Shown: positions 11,401 to 18,184 of the stretch, piece by piece
Position numbering within the stretch: the stretch's first letter is position 1
How the letters are laid out: each line of letters opens with the position of its first letter
Notes under the pieces: generated by a model
Database searches by the model: none
What the model saw: the letters and a program-made list of their open reading frames with translations, nothing else
What the model was told of the DNA's origin: nothing
Program-made: the position numbers and the translations under genes
Origin: an uncultured Chloracidobacterium sp.
GTDB lineage: Bacteria; Acidobacteriota; Blastocatellia; Chloracidobacteriales; Chloracidobacteriaceae
DNA: 42,520 nt
NCBI GenBank assembly: GCA_937966115.1
Contig: CALCKX010000011.1
Location: forward strand, 1-42,520
Reading direction: 5' to 3'

Positions 11401-12988
11401 CTGGCGACTCAGGGAATGCGCGGAGGAACTCGTCGCCGCGCTGGACGACAATTTCATGCTCGCCCATCGCGGCGAAGGCTTCGAGCAGCTTGGCGCTCAG
11501 CGCGGGCAGGCGCGGCGAGCGCGGATACTCCGCCTGAAGCGCGGACAAGAAGCGATAGGCGAGCGCCCGGTTGAAATAGGTCGTGGCGGAGCGATTCGCC
11601 TCGGCATACTCGCGCGGGATATTGTTGCCGGCCAGAAGGAGCGAGAGCGCGCCGTTGAGAAAGCCGGCGCCCTGGTCAGCCTGGGCGATGTCGGCATAGA
11701 GCGATAAATCGCCGGCGCCGAGCGTTGTGGCTATATCGCCGGCCTCGAGCAGCGCGGACGCCAGCTTGGCCAGCGTCGCCTCGCGCTCCGGCGAGCCGGG
11801 ACGAGCGCCGTTCATGGCATGGAGCGAGTAGAGAAAGCGCGCCGCGAGGTCATACTGCCCAATCGCCAGACACATCCCGGCCGCCTGGTCGAGGTCTTCC
11901 CGCGACCAGCCGGCTTTCTCGCGCTGCTTTTCAAAATCCATCAGCGTCTGCGCCGCGCCCGGCAGATTCCCCTCATAGGCCAGAATGTTGAACAGTCGGG
12001 CTGTGACGCCAAAATCGGCGCTCCCCTTGCGAAAGCGCTCCTGAAGCTGGCGGCGATAAGTCCGATAGCGGCCGTAGCGCCGCAGAATGTCATACCAGTC
12101 CTGCGCCACGGCGCGCGGCCAGAGCGGATCGAAGGCGCGGTCATAGACGGCGACCGCCGCGTCCCGCTGACCGCGCTTGTCATAAACGCTGGCTCGCGCC
12201 TTCAGAAAGTAGCGCGCTTCCTCGGAATATTTGGGCTGCCATTCGTCAAGGGCGCGGAGCGCTTCATCAAGCTTGCCATCCGCGATCAACCGGTCGAGAT
12301 ATCGCTTGAGAAGAGTCAGGTCATCCGGCTGGCGCTCGATGAGCCGTCGGTAAAACGCCGTGATATCAACCCCGGCGAGGGCGCGCTTTTGAACCAGCTC
12401 GGATACGCGATCGGCAATCGCCTGGCGCTCCGCGGGCGGCGCGAGCAAGGCCAGGCGCTGTAGCGACTGAGCCTCTTCCGCATAGAGGCCGCGCCCATGC
12501 TGGAACGCCGCCAGTCGTCGCAAGCCATCCGCCGCCTCTGGCCGCAGACTGGCGTAGCGCGTCATGAGCTGAACCGCCTTGGGAATGTTGCCGAGATATT
12601 CGTTCAATCGCGCGCCATAGCGAAGAAGCCGCGAATCAGACGGATATTTGGCTTGCAGCGCGGCAATTGCCGCTTCGGCCTCGACGAAGGGGCGGGGCGT
12701 CAGCGTCGGCGTCCCCAGGAGCGTCTCCGCGAGATACAGCGCGTCGCGCAGCTCCGCCGGCGTCGCTCGGTTGGCGGCAGCGGGCGGCGCAGCTGTCGGC
12801 TTGGCGGACGGAGGGGGCGCGGAAGAAGGCTTTCTGGTTGGCGGGCCGGGCCGGGTCTGCGCGCTCAGTCGCCAGCGATGGGACGGCAGCGTCAGCAGCA
12901 GCGCGAGCGACAGCCCTCCGAGCAGACTAATGCGGGCAAGGCGAGCCGCCTGCCGACCAGACGGGCGAGCGTGACACAAATGATTCAT
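5420..12988 (-). CDS. giant secreted TPR-repeat protein (about 2,520 residues)
   Basis: One uninterrupted frame of 2,522 residues from ATG 12988. This start is preferred over one 34 codons upstream (13090) because it places a charged N-region and a hydrophobic core (LLGGLSLALLLTLP) near the N-terminus, a normal Sec signal ending near SAQ. An AGGA sits 11 bases upstream. After a Pro/Ala-rich linker the whole protein is helical TPR-like units from end to end, for example GQRDAAVAVYDRAF, GRYDDALATLKRAAELDPQNP and RRAAALGVWRRI-like elements. An acidic, Tyr/Asp/Glu-rich break lies at about 11100-11200. No catalytic domain is visible. By analogy with large periplasmic TPR proteins it is probably a scaffold for envelope assembly, but the partner is unknown. 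It is read alone, with the retropepsin-like gene upstream and a terminator between them. Confidence 0.9.
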   Translation of the reverse strand: MNHLCHARPSGRQAARLARISLLGGLSLALLLTLPSHRWRLSAQTRPGPPTRKPSSAPPPSAKPTAAPPAAANRATPAELRDALYLAETLLGTPTLTPRPFVEAEAAIAALQAKYPSDSRLLRYGARLNEYLGNIPKAVQLMTRYASLRPEAADGLRRLAAFQHGRGLYAEEAQSLQRLALLAPPAERQAIADRVSELVQKRALAGVDITAFYRRLIERQPDDLTLLKRYLDRLIADGKLDEALRALDEWQPKYSEEARYFLKARASVYDKRGQRDAAVAVYDRAFDPLWPRAVAQDWYDILRRYGRYRTYRRQLQERFRKGSADFGVTARLFNILAYEGNLPGAAQTLMDFEKQREKAGWSREDLDQAAGMCLAIGQYDLAARFLYSLHAMNGARPGSPEREATLAKLASALLEAGDIATTLGAGDLSLYADIAQADQGAGFLNGALSLLLAGNNIPREYAEANRSATTYFNRALAYRFLSALQAEYPRSPRLPALSAKLLEAFAAMGEHEIVVQRGDEFLRAFPESPALVEIALRVAESEARLGRRAAERKRLIALLDQLAARKPEGAPLVPVSSRRWVFAPDATALGEEGLRATYRIYDPTDSEDSADEESYELYDYPTDYLGQVVEPKEAVTYASVMERVIASFAAEAQAGDGEGAAPAPGANPTLAFLYGEIKKHPRDEGLYERLLRWLGQQSLVDEQLKAYRQAAQRFGDNTWRHRLARWLVRNDRQAAFAQYSQQLASVLDDEDLQAYLQAFFDDVQLSENNNDARLYLQLFRFAHDRFPTNLFFTRGLLSYYRATNRMAEWARLAGQYYFADPSLRSEYLAYLSENNRLTKSYATAKAQASVSHQQFAADAALWLSRHEEAVEAYRELVALYPGEPYYAERLATLLRSLATTQPGARDEAAQLWAKLAMTRPTENRFLTLAGEVRAEAGDWSGALSYWEQIARRAPGDPEAYLELATLCWDYYRYDDAIRTLRALRERTGDDTLYAYQLGALYEERQQRDLALAEYMAALTSAGPEREQVIERLAKLARRKDGPAQIEAAFRSRLAKQNAPDLILGYASYLQRSEQVAAGLDLLARAAAQRAEIPFLEAIRDEFRAAGRSADERKTLERLVALARDERENIKYRLQLAAFFEIRNQRDDALRALDSLASDYRNNLGVAQEVERFYGRLGAIDKAVTLARASRDIAVGDYRRTLTLQLARRQREAGQGAAAEKTLRDWYAANPTDTEAFAQLADLLAQAGRSEDLAALYKQGLATLAAGADEFELRKGYIQVLAGLGRHSEVVDQYIELINREPEDGSRLRLALLYAERHGLLERLARYYVELAAKADRNYRWNVVLAEVLRFQADLAGAAEQYAKAIVNEPQRGDFRERLAALYRQAGRYDDALATLKRAAELDPQNPLWAAATAEVYLDQGQPERAVAALRESFSKRKQLSSQVYFSAGAALLEAGFIAEAEGFYDEGFKRVLKSPATEPFTEEDAARWLRAVLYRESAVAALGKLETLYAALAKAPQNNVVQRGREILDYAARPARFPKLLREYATADQLAKLDEALTQRLTRLPLNAADFEHLTQIAANAGLYRAYEASLIRRKDAAYAARQSADDSAYVNALQGLLAFYESRLDTPAALKLLAAEEARDRFPGTFDFTAARANFCRNAGDPVAERAVLEQYYRQRSGALATEENPLVTRFLQLLHQQGDRAGLQRLAAAYSPYQLQLINFLVYVREKELARTAIENAGQSGAWQKARLAQLELYFGNQSPEVEAMYRQVLGIRPIGEQSNRKPDPTAEVAGQDWFRSARNYGIWLTLDERRAAEALRFLVAETEAAPRSAEAQIALSSFLRARKRYPEALDHARLARELAPENPEALAAEGAALYETGNRTAALGVWRRILDNQRGSLAAHLTFLAALAQYDLLNEALPPVEAYLIDKLRKRAGSDEYEPLVALLVALARRDAAREAAIIPALTRILVATPDTVSLGARLALTDVLPPRARLPFYRLVSEQLSNQILNAYSRDDYDLYDDAISEIVPNGSTLADALFRVQQAWAEQLVASKAYAEAERELQAMATLRQTLFGRMREDAPPDTYVPNPEALLVEPEWLVMAQAAVELRSGRAAAAVGRLQRFVAAAASAADNANASQRAQRAHYLLLNEGRTEEAIALLEMHYRLRVAQDDSLATALGQIEAQFMQRQTEAALQQLRRLVEREAKPEVMAEAAALAARYGAYAAALEWRSRLYRRAPGDAENRIEMARVSARLGDLEAAGKQLYELSQDRRLPLDARMLGLKQLAGIARQQAALASALAGRSAASDAESLLVAATLQDALGQTAEAQRTFERAVQMPYATAARIAYGRFLERANRAEQATQAYLQAIRESRSADREDVIRAALSANRAALALALARNAQGPPAGESLTAIPGVAYLQPVVALPAAAYESAQREERAARLAEQRQTLARLSATAMAQRDDDLALRFAQILRALADTKAEAEASERLLAEIRQRFERQPAFKVLFGLTPTSDLDFSDMIGESR

Positions 12989-13130
12989 GGCGCGAAATAT
13001 CCTATTCAGAACGATGAAGCGAGGGCGGCGCGCCCAGGCCTCCGGCGTTTGGCCGGTGGCGCAGCGTTGCCGGATCGGTTGCCAGGTCAAAAGCGGTTAG
13101 ACGGCCGCATTTTGCTGGAACAGCTTGCTG

Positions 13131-13172
13131 GAAGCAAAAGAAAAGCGGCGCGCCTTCCGGGGCGACGCCGCT
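13131..13172 (-). terminator. Rho-independent terminator after the retropepsin-like gene
   Basis: On the minus strand AGCGGCG (13172-13166), an A/T bulge position, CGCC/GGCG and a CCGGAA loop form an 11-bp GC-rich stem with one bulge. It is followed directly by TTTTCTTTTGC. The structure starts 28 bases past the stop of the 13201-14889 gene. It is one of the clearest terminators in the window and separates that gene from the giant TPR gene downstream. Confidence 0.8.
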
Positions 13173-13200
13173 CTCGAAGGCGGGCTTCAGGCGAAGCGTC

Positions 13201-14889
13201 TCAAGGGCGCATCGCCCCGCCGCTGGCAGCGGTCGAAGGCGCGCCCGTCTCGCGCCTGACGATGCCGTTTGGCGCGGGCGCGAAGGCGATCCGCTGACGA
13301 CGGAAATCAATCTCGATACGACAGTGGGTGAGGAAATCCCCGCCCAAAATGCCGCTTTGCTCAAAGCCGGAGGATTCATTTAGGCGCCGCATATCAATGA
13401 TCGGAAGCCGAACATCCTGCCGAACCAAGTCATAGATGCGCAGCGCGCCGGCTTGGAGAACCGGCACCTTTTCCGATGAGCCGGCCGCGCCGACGATGCG
13501 CACGCCCTGGTCGGAGAGAATTTTCGACTGCCAGTCATGACGCTCAACCACCGACTGGTCCACCACCGACGCGCTCGCCCCTGAGTCAAAGATGAAGTTG
13601 AGGACTTGCCCGTCGTCAATCTGCGCTTCGAGACTGATGAGACCGCTTTCCGTCAGGCGAAACGGGAGACAGGTCAAGCCTTGATTGACGGATGGCTCAG
13701 CGCCATCCTTGAGCGAGCCATCGCGCGGCGCGTACCGCAGCCCCAGCGAGCGCTGCGGATAGTCCAGCGTCATCGCAAAGTCCGACAGCGTCGCCAATCC
13801 CAAGAAGCCATCCACGGCCGCGCCATTTTCCGAGATGGCTGGAATGTCGCGCAGATACACCGGCACCGTCCCAAGCTTGATCGGACCAATTTCAAGCGAC
13901 TTGAGAACGCCATACACAATCGGGAATAGCCCATTGCCGCCCACGGCGCGGGCTTGCCCGCCGGCCGCCACGGGACGGATGCCGACTTTCGCGGCGGCAG
14001 CGTTGGAAAGCACGCAGGCGCTCGCGCCGGTGTCAAGCACGAAGTTGAACGGACCCTTGCCATTGATGCGGACGCTCAAGTGCGGCCGCCGCCCCCGCAG
14101 CTCGAAGGGAATCACGGCATCGGCGCGCTCCTGGACGACGTTGATGCGCGATGTGCCAAGGTAGGTATAGAAGCGAATCACGCCTTCAATGCGCTCGCGC
14201 CGCTCGGCATCGGTTTTTGGCGTCAGGCGAAGGAAATTGCGCAGCGAGTCGGCCGCCGCGTGGAAGTTTTCCAGCCGCGAGGCGATACGGGCGGCCAGCA
14301 GGTGATAATCCGGCTCTTCCGGGGCTTCAATCAGGGCGGCGTTGATCAGTTGCGCGGCCAAGGCGAGCTGGTTTTCATAGCAGGCCAACTCGGCAATGCC
14401 GGCCATGGCGACGGCATTGTTGCGCTTGAGCGCCAGCGCCGTCTTCAGGGCGTCGAAGCCATCCCGAAAAAGCCCCGCCCGAACGAGCGCCAGCCCCGTC
14501 AGCGCCAGCGCCTCGTCGTGTTTCGGACACTGACTCAAAACCGGGCGCAAGACTTCATAAGCTTCGGCATGTCGCCGACTTTTGATCAGCGTCCAAGCCA
14601 GCCCGCACCGGGCCGGCGCGCCGTCGCCATCCAGCGCGATGGCCTGCCGGTAAGACTGCTCTGCCGCTTCCAGCTCGCCATTGCGCGCCAGCTTGCGCCC
14701 CTGCTTGACCAAGTTAGAGGACTGACGCCGCGCCTCGGACGCTTCATCCCCGCCCGCGCCGACTGGGACTCCCCAAGCGGGCGCGCCCGTGCCGGCAAGG
14801 AAAGCCGTCAATAGGGCCGTGGGCAGTCGATTTCCGCTCTCAGTCCGTATCTGCCGAAACATCCAGGTAACGAGCGACGGGATGCGCAT
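13201..14889 (-). CDS. TPR protein with two retropepsin-like aspartyl protease domains, exported
   Basis: 562 residues from ATG 14889, chosen because AAGGGGG lies about seven bases upstream. A frame start 16 codons earlier lacks such a site. The N-terminus has a possible signal segment (LPTALLTAFLAGTGAPAWG, about residues 22-40). TPR-like helices follow (about 55-230). The C-terminal half carries two active-site-type motifs 149 residues apart: VLDTGASACVLS (Asp286) and IFDSGASASVVD (Asp435). Each is followed by a hydrophobic-Gly stretch, the second as SGILGGDFL, as in single-domain retropepsin-like proteases. Retroviral and bacterial retropepsins work as dimers, so two copies in one chain could form an intramolecular active site. 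A substrate cannot be named. A strong terminator follows. Confidence 0.85.
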   Translation of the reverse strand: MRIPSLVTWMFRQIRTESGNRLPTALLTAFLAGTGAPAWGVPVGAGGDEASEARRQSSNLVKQGRKLARNGELEAAEQSYRQAIALDGDGAPARCGLAWTLIKSRRHAEAYEVLRPVLSQCPKHDEALALTGLALVRAGLFRDGFDALKTALALKRNNAVAMAGIAELACYENQLALAAQLINAALIEAPEEPDYHLLAARIASRLENFHAAADSLRNFLRLTPKTDAERRERIEGVIRFYTYLGTSRINVVQERADAVIPFELRGRRPHLSVRINGKGPFNFVLDTGASACVLSNAAAAKVGIRPVAAGGQARAVGGNGLFPIVYGVLKSLEIGPIKLGTVPVYLRDIPAISENGAAVDGFLGLATLSDFAMTLDYPQRSLGLRYAPRDGSLKDGAEPSVNQGLTCLPFRLTESGLISLEAQIDDGQVLNFIFDSGASASVVDQSVVERHDWQSKILSDQGVRIVGAAGSSEKVPVLQAGALRIYDLVRQDVRLPIIDMRRLNESSGFEQSGILGGDFLTHCRIEIDFRRQRIAFAPAPNGIVRRETGAPSTAASGGAMRP

Positions 14890-15291
14890 GACTAACCCCC
14901 TTGGAGAAGCCAATTTGAGAGGCGCGGATGACCACAAGCTCGGAAGCGCCGGGGGGCGGCGGTAGCTTGCTTCTGTTCCAGCTAGCGATGTGACGAGATC
15001 AAGGGCCTTTGGGGATGTCGCCCCCTACGACCAGAGAAAGCGCGGCGCGTAAGCGCGCAAGGACGAAAACAAGGCCAAAGTCAACGCGGTTGACGATTTA
15101 TTCGCTTCGCGCCAAGCATATCCGAAATGCAGGCTGAAATGCAAAAGCTCGCGGCGCGGCTGCAAGCCCGGGCGCGCCGCGCATCGATCCAGGCGACGCC
15201 GCGTTGGCGATTTTTATTTTACCCTCGGAGTCGGGATGACTACCATGAGCGTCGCTCTTCACCGCTCCGCTCGACGCTTTCCGCTCTCGCC
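14890..15291. other. divergent intergenic region (about 400 bases)
   Basis: This gap separates the minus-strand retropepsin-like gene from the plus-strand zinc-ribbon gene. It contains the ribosome site of the former, two short GC hairpins (GGGG/CCCC near 15011-15024; GCGCG/CGCGC at 15045-15058) and the GTCAAC/GTTGAC inverted repeat at 15081-15095. An open frame from 15127 leads in-frame to the zinc-ribbon gene, but its residues look non-coding and I do not treat them as part of the protein. Confidence 0.6.
15081..15095. promoter_or_regulatory. GTCAAC-GCG-GTTGAC inverted repeat, possible operator
   Basis: Perfect 6-base arms separated by three bases. The right arm continues as TTGACG (15091-15096), a good -35 match for rightward transcription toward the zinc-ribbon gene; no convincing -10 box is found 17 bases further on. 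A regulator bound here would cover that -35 element. Function is inferred from position and symmetry only. Confidence 0.35.
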
Positions 15292-16212
15292 ATGAAAATC
15301 ACTTGCCCTGAATGCCAAACCGAAGCGATGCCAGGCATGAAGTTTTGCCGAAACTGCGGCGAGCAACTGCCGGATGTTGGCGCGTCAAGCGCCGAGACGG
15401 TCACCGGGACGGCGTTGCCGCCGCCAGACAGCGCGCATACGGTGGCAGGACCGGCTGTCGCGCCGCCCAAGCCCCCGCCCGAAGCTCTCAAAACCGTCGT
15501 CGGGCAGGCCGTCGCACCCCCTAAGCTCCCGCCCGAGGCTTTCAAAACCGTCGTGGCGCAGGCTGTCGCGCCCCCGCCCGAAGCATTCAAAACGAAGACG
15601 GGCGCCGCTGTGCCGCCGTCCCCCGGCAACGCGCCGTCGCCTCCCCATCAGGCAACCAGGGAGAGCGCGGGTCTGGAAGACGATGCCGACGCGACGGATC
15701 ACAGCGGAAACCGCTTCGTTTACTTCATCCTGGCGCTGGCGCTCTTCGGCTTCATCGCCGGGCTGGCGATATTTTTCGCGGTCTATGTGTTCAGCGAAAA
15801 GCCGCGGCCGGCGCCGGCGGTCATTAGAACCGGCGCGGAGTTGCTCGACGCCTCTATCCAGCGCATCGAGCTGTGCAGCTTTCGAACGCTCCCGAAGGAG
15901 CCAAGCCCCTTCGACCCGCAAACCGTCGCCAACGCCTTTCCGTCGGGCATTCGGGCCGTGGCCGCCCGGATCAGCGGACAGCCTCGCCCGGACGGCGACT
16001 ATCGCGTCGTTTGGCGGCAAGTCGAATTGCCAGCGCCGCTGATGGCGCAGTCTATCCAGTCATTTGCCGCGACTCAGCAAGCGACTCGCCTGCTATATCA
16101 GCCGGATGGGAAACCGTTGGCCACCGGGGCCTATGTCGTCGAGATTCAAGATGGCGACCGTCCCCTGGGGCGAGCCTATTTCACCATCGGCCTCGCTGCC
16201 GACCAACGCTGA
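15292..16212 (+). CDS. zinc-ribbon membrane protein with Pro/Ala-rich repeats
   Basis: 306 residues from ATG 15292, the start that places the zinc ribbon at the very N-terminus as in related proteins. No clear ribosome site precedes it. Cys5, Cys8, Cys19 and Cys22 (CPEC and CRNC) form a compact zinc ribbon. A Pro/Ala linker of near-identical repeats ending in PPEAFKT follows (about residues 50-103). A single membrane helix lies at about 142-166, and the C-terminal domain of about 140 residues is unrecognised, probably on the far side of the membrane. The same zinc-ribbon plus Pro-rich linker occurs in the FHA protein at the right end of the window. The gene stands alone: its left neighbour is divergent and its right neighbour convergent. 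Function unknown; a protein-interaction or signalling role is plausible. Confidence 0.8.
   Translation: MKITCPECQTEAMPGMKFCRNCGEQLPDVGASSAETVTGTALPPPDSAHTVAGPAVAPPKPPPEALKTVVGQAVAPPKLPPEAFKTVVAQAVAPPPEAFKTKTGAAVPPSPGNAPSPPHQATRESAGLEDDADATDHSGNRFVYFILALALFGFIAGLAIFFAVYVFSEKPRPAPAVIRTGAELLDASIQRIELCSFRTLPKEPSPFDPQTVANAFPSGIRAVAARISGQPRPDGDYRVVWRQVELPAPLMAQSIQSFAATQQATRLLYQPDGKPLATGAYVVEIQDGDRPLGRAYFTIGLAADQR
15439..15600 (+). repeat. in-frame 54-base coding repeats in the zinc-ribbon gene
   Basis: Two near-full copies and one shortened copy of a unit encoding roughly KTVV-GQAVAPPK-PPEAF, with a degenerate fourth unit after them. Copies begin near 15439, 15490 and 15544. The copies are similar at DNA level, indicating recent slippage or unequal exchange in a flexible linker. 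Confidence 0.6.
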
Positions 16213-16250
16213 GACGAACGGCGGCGACCTGCCCGGCCGTCCGCGCCCGG

Positions 16251-16868
16251 TCAGCCGGTCGCGGCGCGCAGCTCGCTCAGCGCCGAGCCGAACACCCGCC
16301 GGGACGAGCGCAGTAAAAGCCACGCCAGCCCCGCCGCTACAACTAGGTCGGGCCAAGCCGACCCGAACAGCCAGACCAGCCCCGCCGCGAGCAGCACGGA
16401 GACATTCGCCGCCACGTCGTTGCGAGAACACTCCCAAACGGAACTCATGTTGACATCTTCCTGCCGATGCCGCCACAGCAGCCAAAGGCAGACGCCGTTT
16501 GCCGCGAGGCCCAGCAGCGTAAAGCCGCCCATGATCTCAAACGCCGGCACGCGCGGGCTTAGCAGGCGGTAAACGATCTGCCCTGCCACGACCGCCGCCC
16601 CGATGAAAATCAGGCTGCTCTTGAACAGCGCCACGCGCGCCTTGGCGGCGCGGTCGCGCGATACCGCATAGAGGCTCAAGCCGTAGGTCAAGGCGTCGCC
16701 CAGGTTATCAAGGCTCTCGGCAAGCAGCGCCGTCGAGCGGCTGAAGAGCGCCGCGCCAAGGATCACCCCAAACATCAGCGCATTGATGGCGAGGGTGATT
16801 TTCAGCGTCTGGCGCTGTCGTCTCTGCAACGCGTCCAGCGCGCATTCGTGATCGCAACAAGCGCCCAT
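16251..16868 (-). CDS. short cation diffusion facilitator (CDF) transporter
   Basis: 205 residues from ATG 16868, four bases beyond the stop of the ArsA-like gene, so translation is probably coupled. An upstream TTG (16880) would overlap that gene but adds little. The protein has about six membrane helices. ESLDNLGDALTYG (Asp54, Asp58) is the D-x3-D metal site of transmembrane helix 2 in CDF proteins. CSRNDVAANVSVLLAAG is the TM5 element of the short CDF branch, with Asn where longer members have His or Asp. The C-terminal cytoplasmic domain of YiiP-type proteins is missing, as is usual for this branch. The N-terminus has a CCDHEC cluster that could bind metal. It probably exports a divalent metal in exchange for protons; the ion cannot be told from sequence. 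Confidence 0.88.
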   Translation of the reverse strand: MGACCDHECALDALQRRQRQTLKITLAINALMFGVILGAALFSRSTALLAESLDNLGDALTYGLSLYAVSRDRAAKARVALFKSSLIFIGAAVVAGQIVYRLLSPRVPAFEIMGGFTLLGLAANGVCLWLLWRHRQEDVNMSSVWECSRNDVAANVSVLLAAGLVWLFGSAWPDLVVAAGLAWLLLRSSRRVFGSALSELRAATG

Positions 16869-16872
16869 CGCG

Positions 16873-17997
16873 TCAAGCAAAGGTAATCGTCAGAGTATCG
16901 CCGCTGTAATCCGCGCCGACGGCTTCCTTGCTGCGCGCCTCGGGCGGCAAGACGATATTTCGCTTGAAGTGTCCGATTTCGAGAACCAGCTCGCCAGCCC
17001 GCGTGACGAGATCGAGGCGCTCAAGCTCCAGGTTGGGCAGCCGCAGTTTCAAGGCGTACTGTCCATCCGCAATGGCCTCCAGCGTCATCAGGGGGGCGGG
17101 TCGCGTTTGCGCCAGCGGATCGCCCGCCTTGAAGATTTGCTCCGCCAGCGCCATCAGCGCCGGAACGCCGATTGGCTCCTCGACTTGGCTGGGCGCTTCA
17201 AGGATGGGCAGCCCGCCCGCCTTTTGCCGGAGCAGTTCCAGCGCCGCCTTCTCGGCCGGCGCGCCCGTCCGAACCTGATTCACAACCACGCTTTCAACCG
17301 GGCACTCGTAGAGGTGATGGTACGTCGCCAACCGAAAGCCATCCAGGATCGCCAGCCGCTCGGGTCGCGTCACAAGCCGGTGCGAGGTCACCTCCGGGTT
17401 GGTGAGCGCCGCCCGCATCTCGTTCACCCGCTTGCCGACCTCCGGCAGGATGTCCATTGGATTCCGGCTCGGGAAAAGCGCTTGCATGACTGGCGTGGCC
17501 AGGAGCGCGAGCCGCCGATACCAGGTCTCGATGCTGGAGAGAATCCATTTGAGACCTTCCGGGCCGGCGAGCAGCGTCATCATGCCGGCCGTGGGCGGCG
17601 TATCCACCACCACGACATCGTAGCCGCCTTCGCTGATGGCGCGCCAGATTTCGGTCATCGCCGTCAGCTCCTCCAGCGCCGGGAAAAGCAGGACCTCCTG
17701 CACGTAAGCCGACTTTCCCGTGCCAATCCCCCGCAAGATTGTGGCGATGTAGTCTTGCACTTGCGGCCACTGAACGCGCATTTCCGCCAGCGCGCTGACC
17801 TCGCGGGCGTCGAGGTTGGGCGCGACGGATGCCGGCGCATGCCCGACGGCGGTTCCTAAAACATCCCCCAGGTTGTGCCCGGCGCTGACGCTCATCAACA
17901 GCGTCTTGTGTCCGCGAGCGGCGCAGGCGAGCGCCGTCGCCGCCGCCAGCGTCGTTTTGCCGACGCCGCCTTTGCCGAAATACATCACGATCCGCAT
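16873..17997 (-). CDS. ArsA/Get3-like ATPase with C-terminal HSP20-like domain
   Basis: 374 residues from ATG 17997, where the P-loop sits at the N-terminus as in the family: FGKGGVGKTT, residues 7-16. The deviant Walker B/A-loop region is VVVVDTPPTAGMMTLL (Asp132). The switch I element reads SVSAGHNLGDVLG (residues 36-48), where ArsA and Get3 have S-T-D-P-A-H; the catalytic Asp position is therefore Ser38. The last 70 residues form a beta-sandwich of the ArsA_HSP20 type (YALKLRLPNLELERLDL, then ELVLEIGHFKRNI). Such ArsA-like proteins are not shown to move arsenite, and no arsR, arsB or arsC is nearby. The adjacent CDF gene suggests a link with metal handling or membrane-protein insertion, but this is inference. 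GAGGA lies about 11 bases upstream of the start. Confidence 0.88.
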   Translation of the reverse strand: MRIVMYFGKGGVGKTTLAAATALACAARGHKTLLMSVSAGHNLGDVLGTAVGHAPASVAPNLDAREVSALAEMRVQWPQVQDYIATILRGIGTGKSAYVQEVLLFPALEELTAMTEIWRAISEGGYDVVVVDTPPTAGMMTLLAGPEGLKWILSSIETWYRRLALLATPVMQALFPSRNPMDILPEVGKRVNEMRAALTNPEVTSHRLVTRPERLAILDGFRLATYHHLYECPVESVVVNQVRTGAPAEKAALELLRQKAGGLPILEAPSQVEEPIGVPALMALAEQIFKAGDPLAQTRPAPLMTLEAIADGQYALKLRLPNLELERLDLVTRAGELVLEIGHFKRNIVLPPEARSKEAVGADYSGDTLTITFA

Positions 17998-18029
17998 AGG
18001 CTTGCCTGTCCTCAATGAGATTATCAATG

Positions 18030-18065
18030 AACGCCTGGCGCGCAAAGCTTTGCGTTCAAGGCGTT
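18030..18065. repeat. complex inverted repeat upstream of the ArsA-like gene
   Basis: AACGCC (18030-18035) pairs with GGCGTT (18060-18065). Inside it lies the perfect 14-base palindrome CGCAAAGCTTTGCG (18041-18054). An alternative fold pairs TGAACGC (18028-18034) with GCGTTCA (18052-18058). The two folds are mutually exclusive. It sits 33 bases before the ArsA-like start and about 120 bases after the phosphatase stop, in the leader of the former or the 3' end of the latter. The rest of 17998-18184 has only a 10-base direct repeat (CTCGAATGAG at 18143 and 18156). Confidence 0.45.
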
Positions 18066-18184
18066 GCGCTGATCGCCAACGACTGGTCGCCAACAATAGG
18101 CGGTCTGGATGCCGAACGCCACCTGCGGACGCGGCGGCGAGTCTCGAATGAGCCCCTCGAATGAGGGCGCTTGCGCCGGCGAAT

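Noticed and set aside
13954-14814. Plus-strand open frame of 286 codons opposite the retropepsin-like gene
   Set aside because: No recognisable motif; the minus strand holds two clear DTGA/DSGA motifs and a terminator.
15127-15291. N-terminal extension of the zinc-ribbon protein
   Set aside because: The extra residues are Arg-rich and unlike family members; the zinc ribbon normally begins right after the initiator Met, which fits ATG 15292.
16873-17997. Arsenite-pump ATPase arsA
   Set aside because: No arsR, arsB, arsC or arsD nearby, a single P-loop domain, an HSP20-like tail and an altered switch I element; arsenite transport is not supported.
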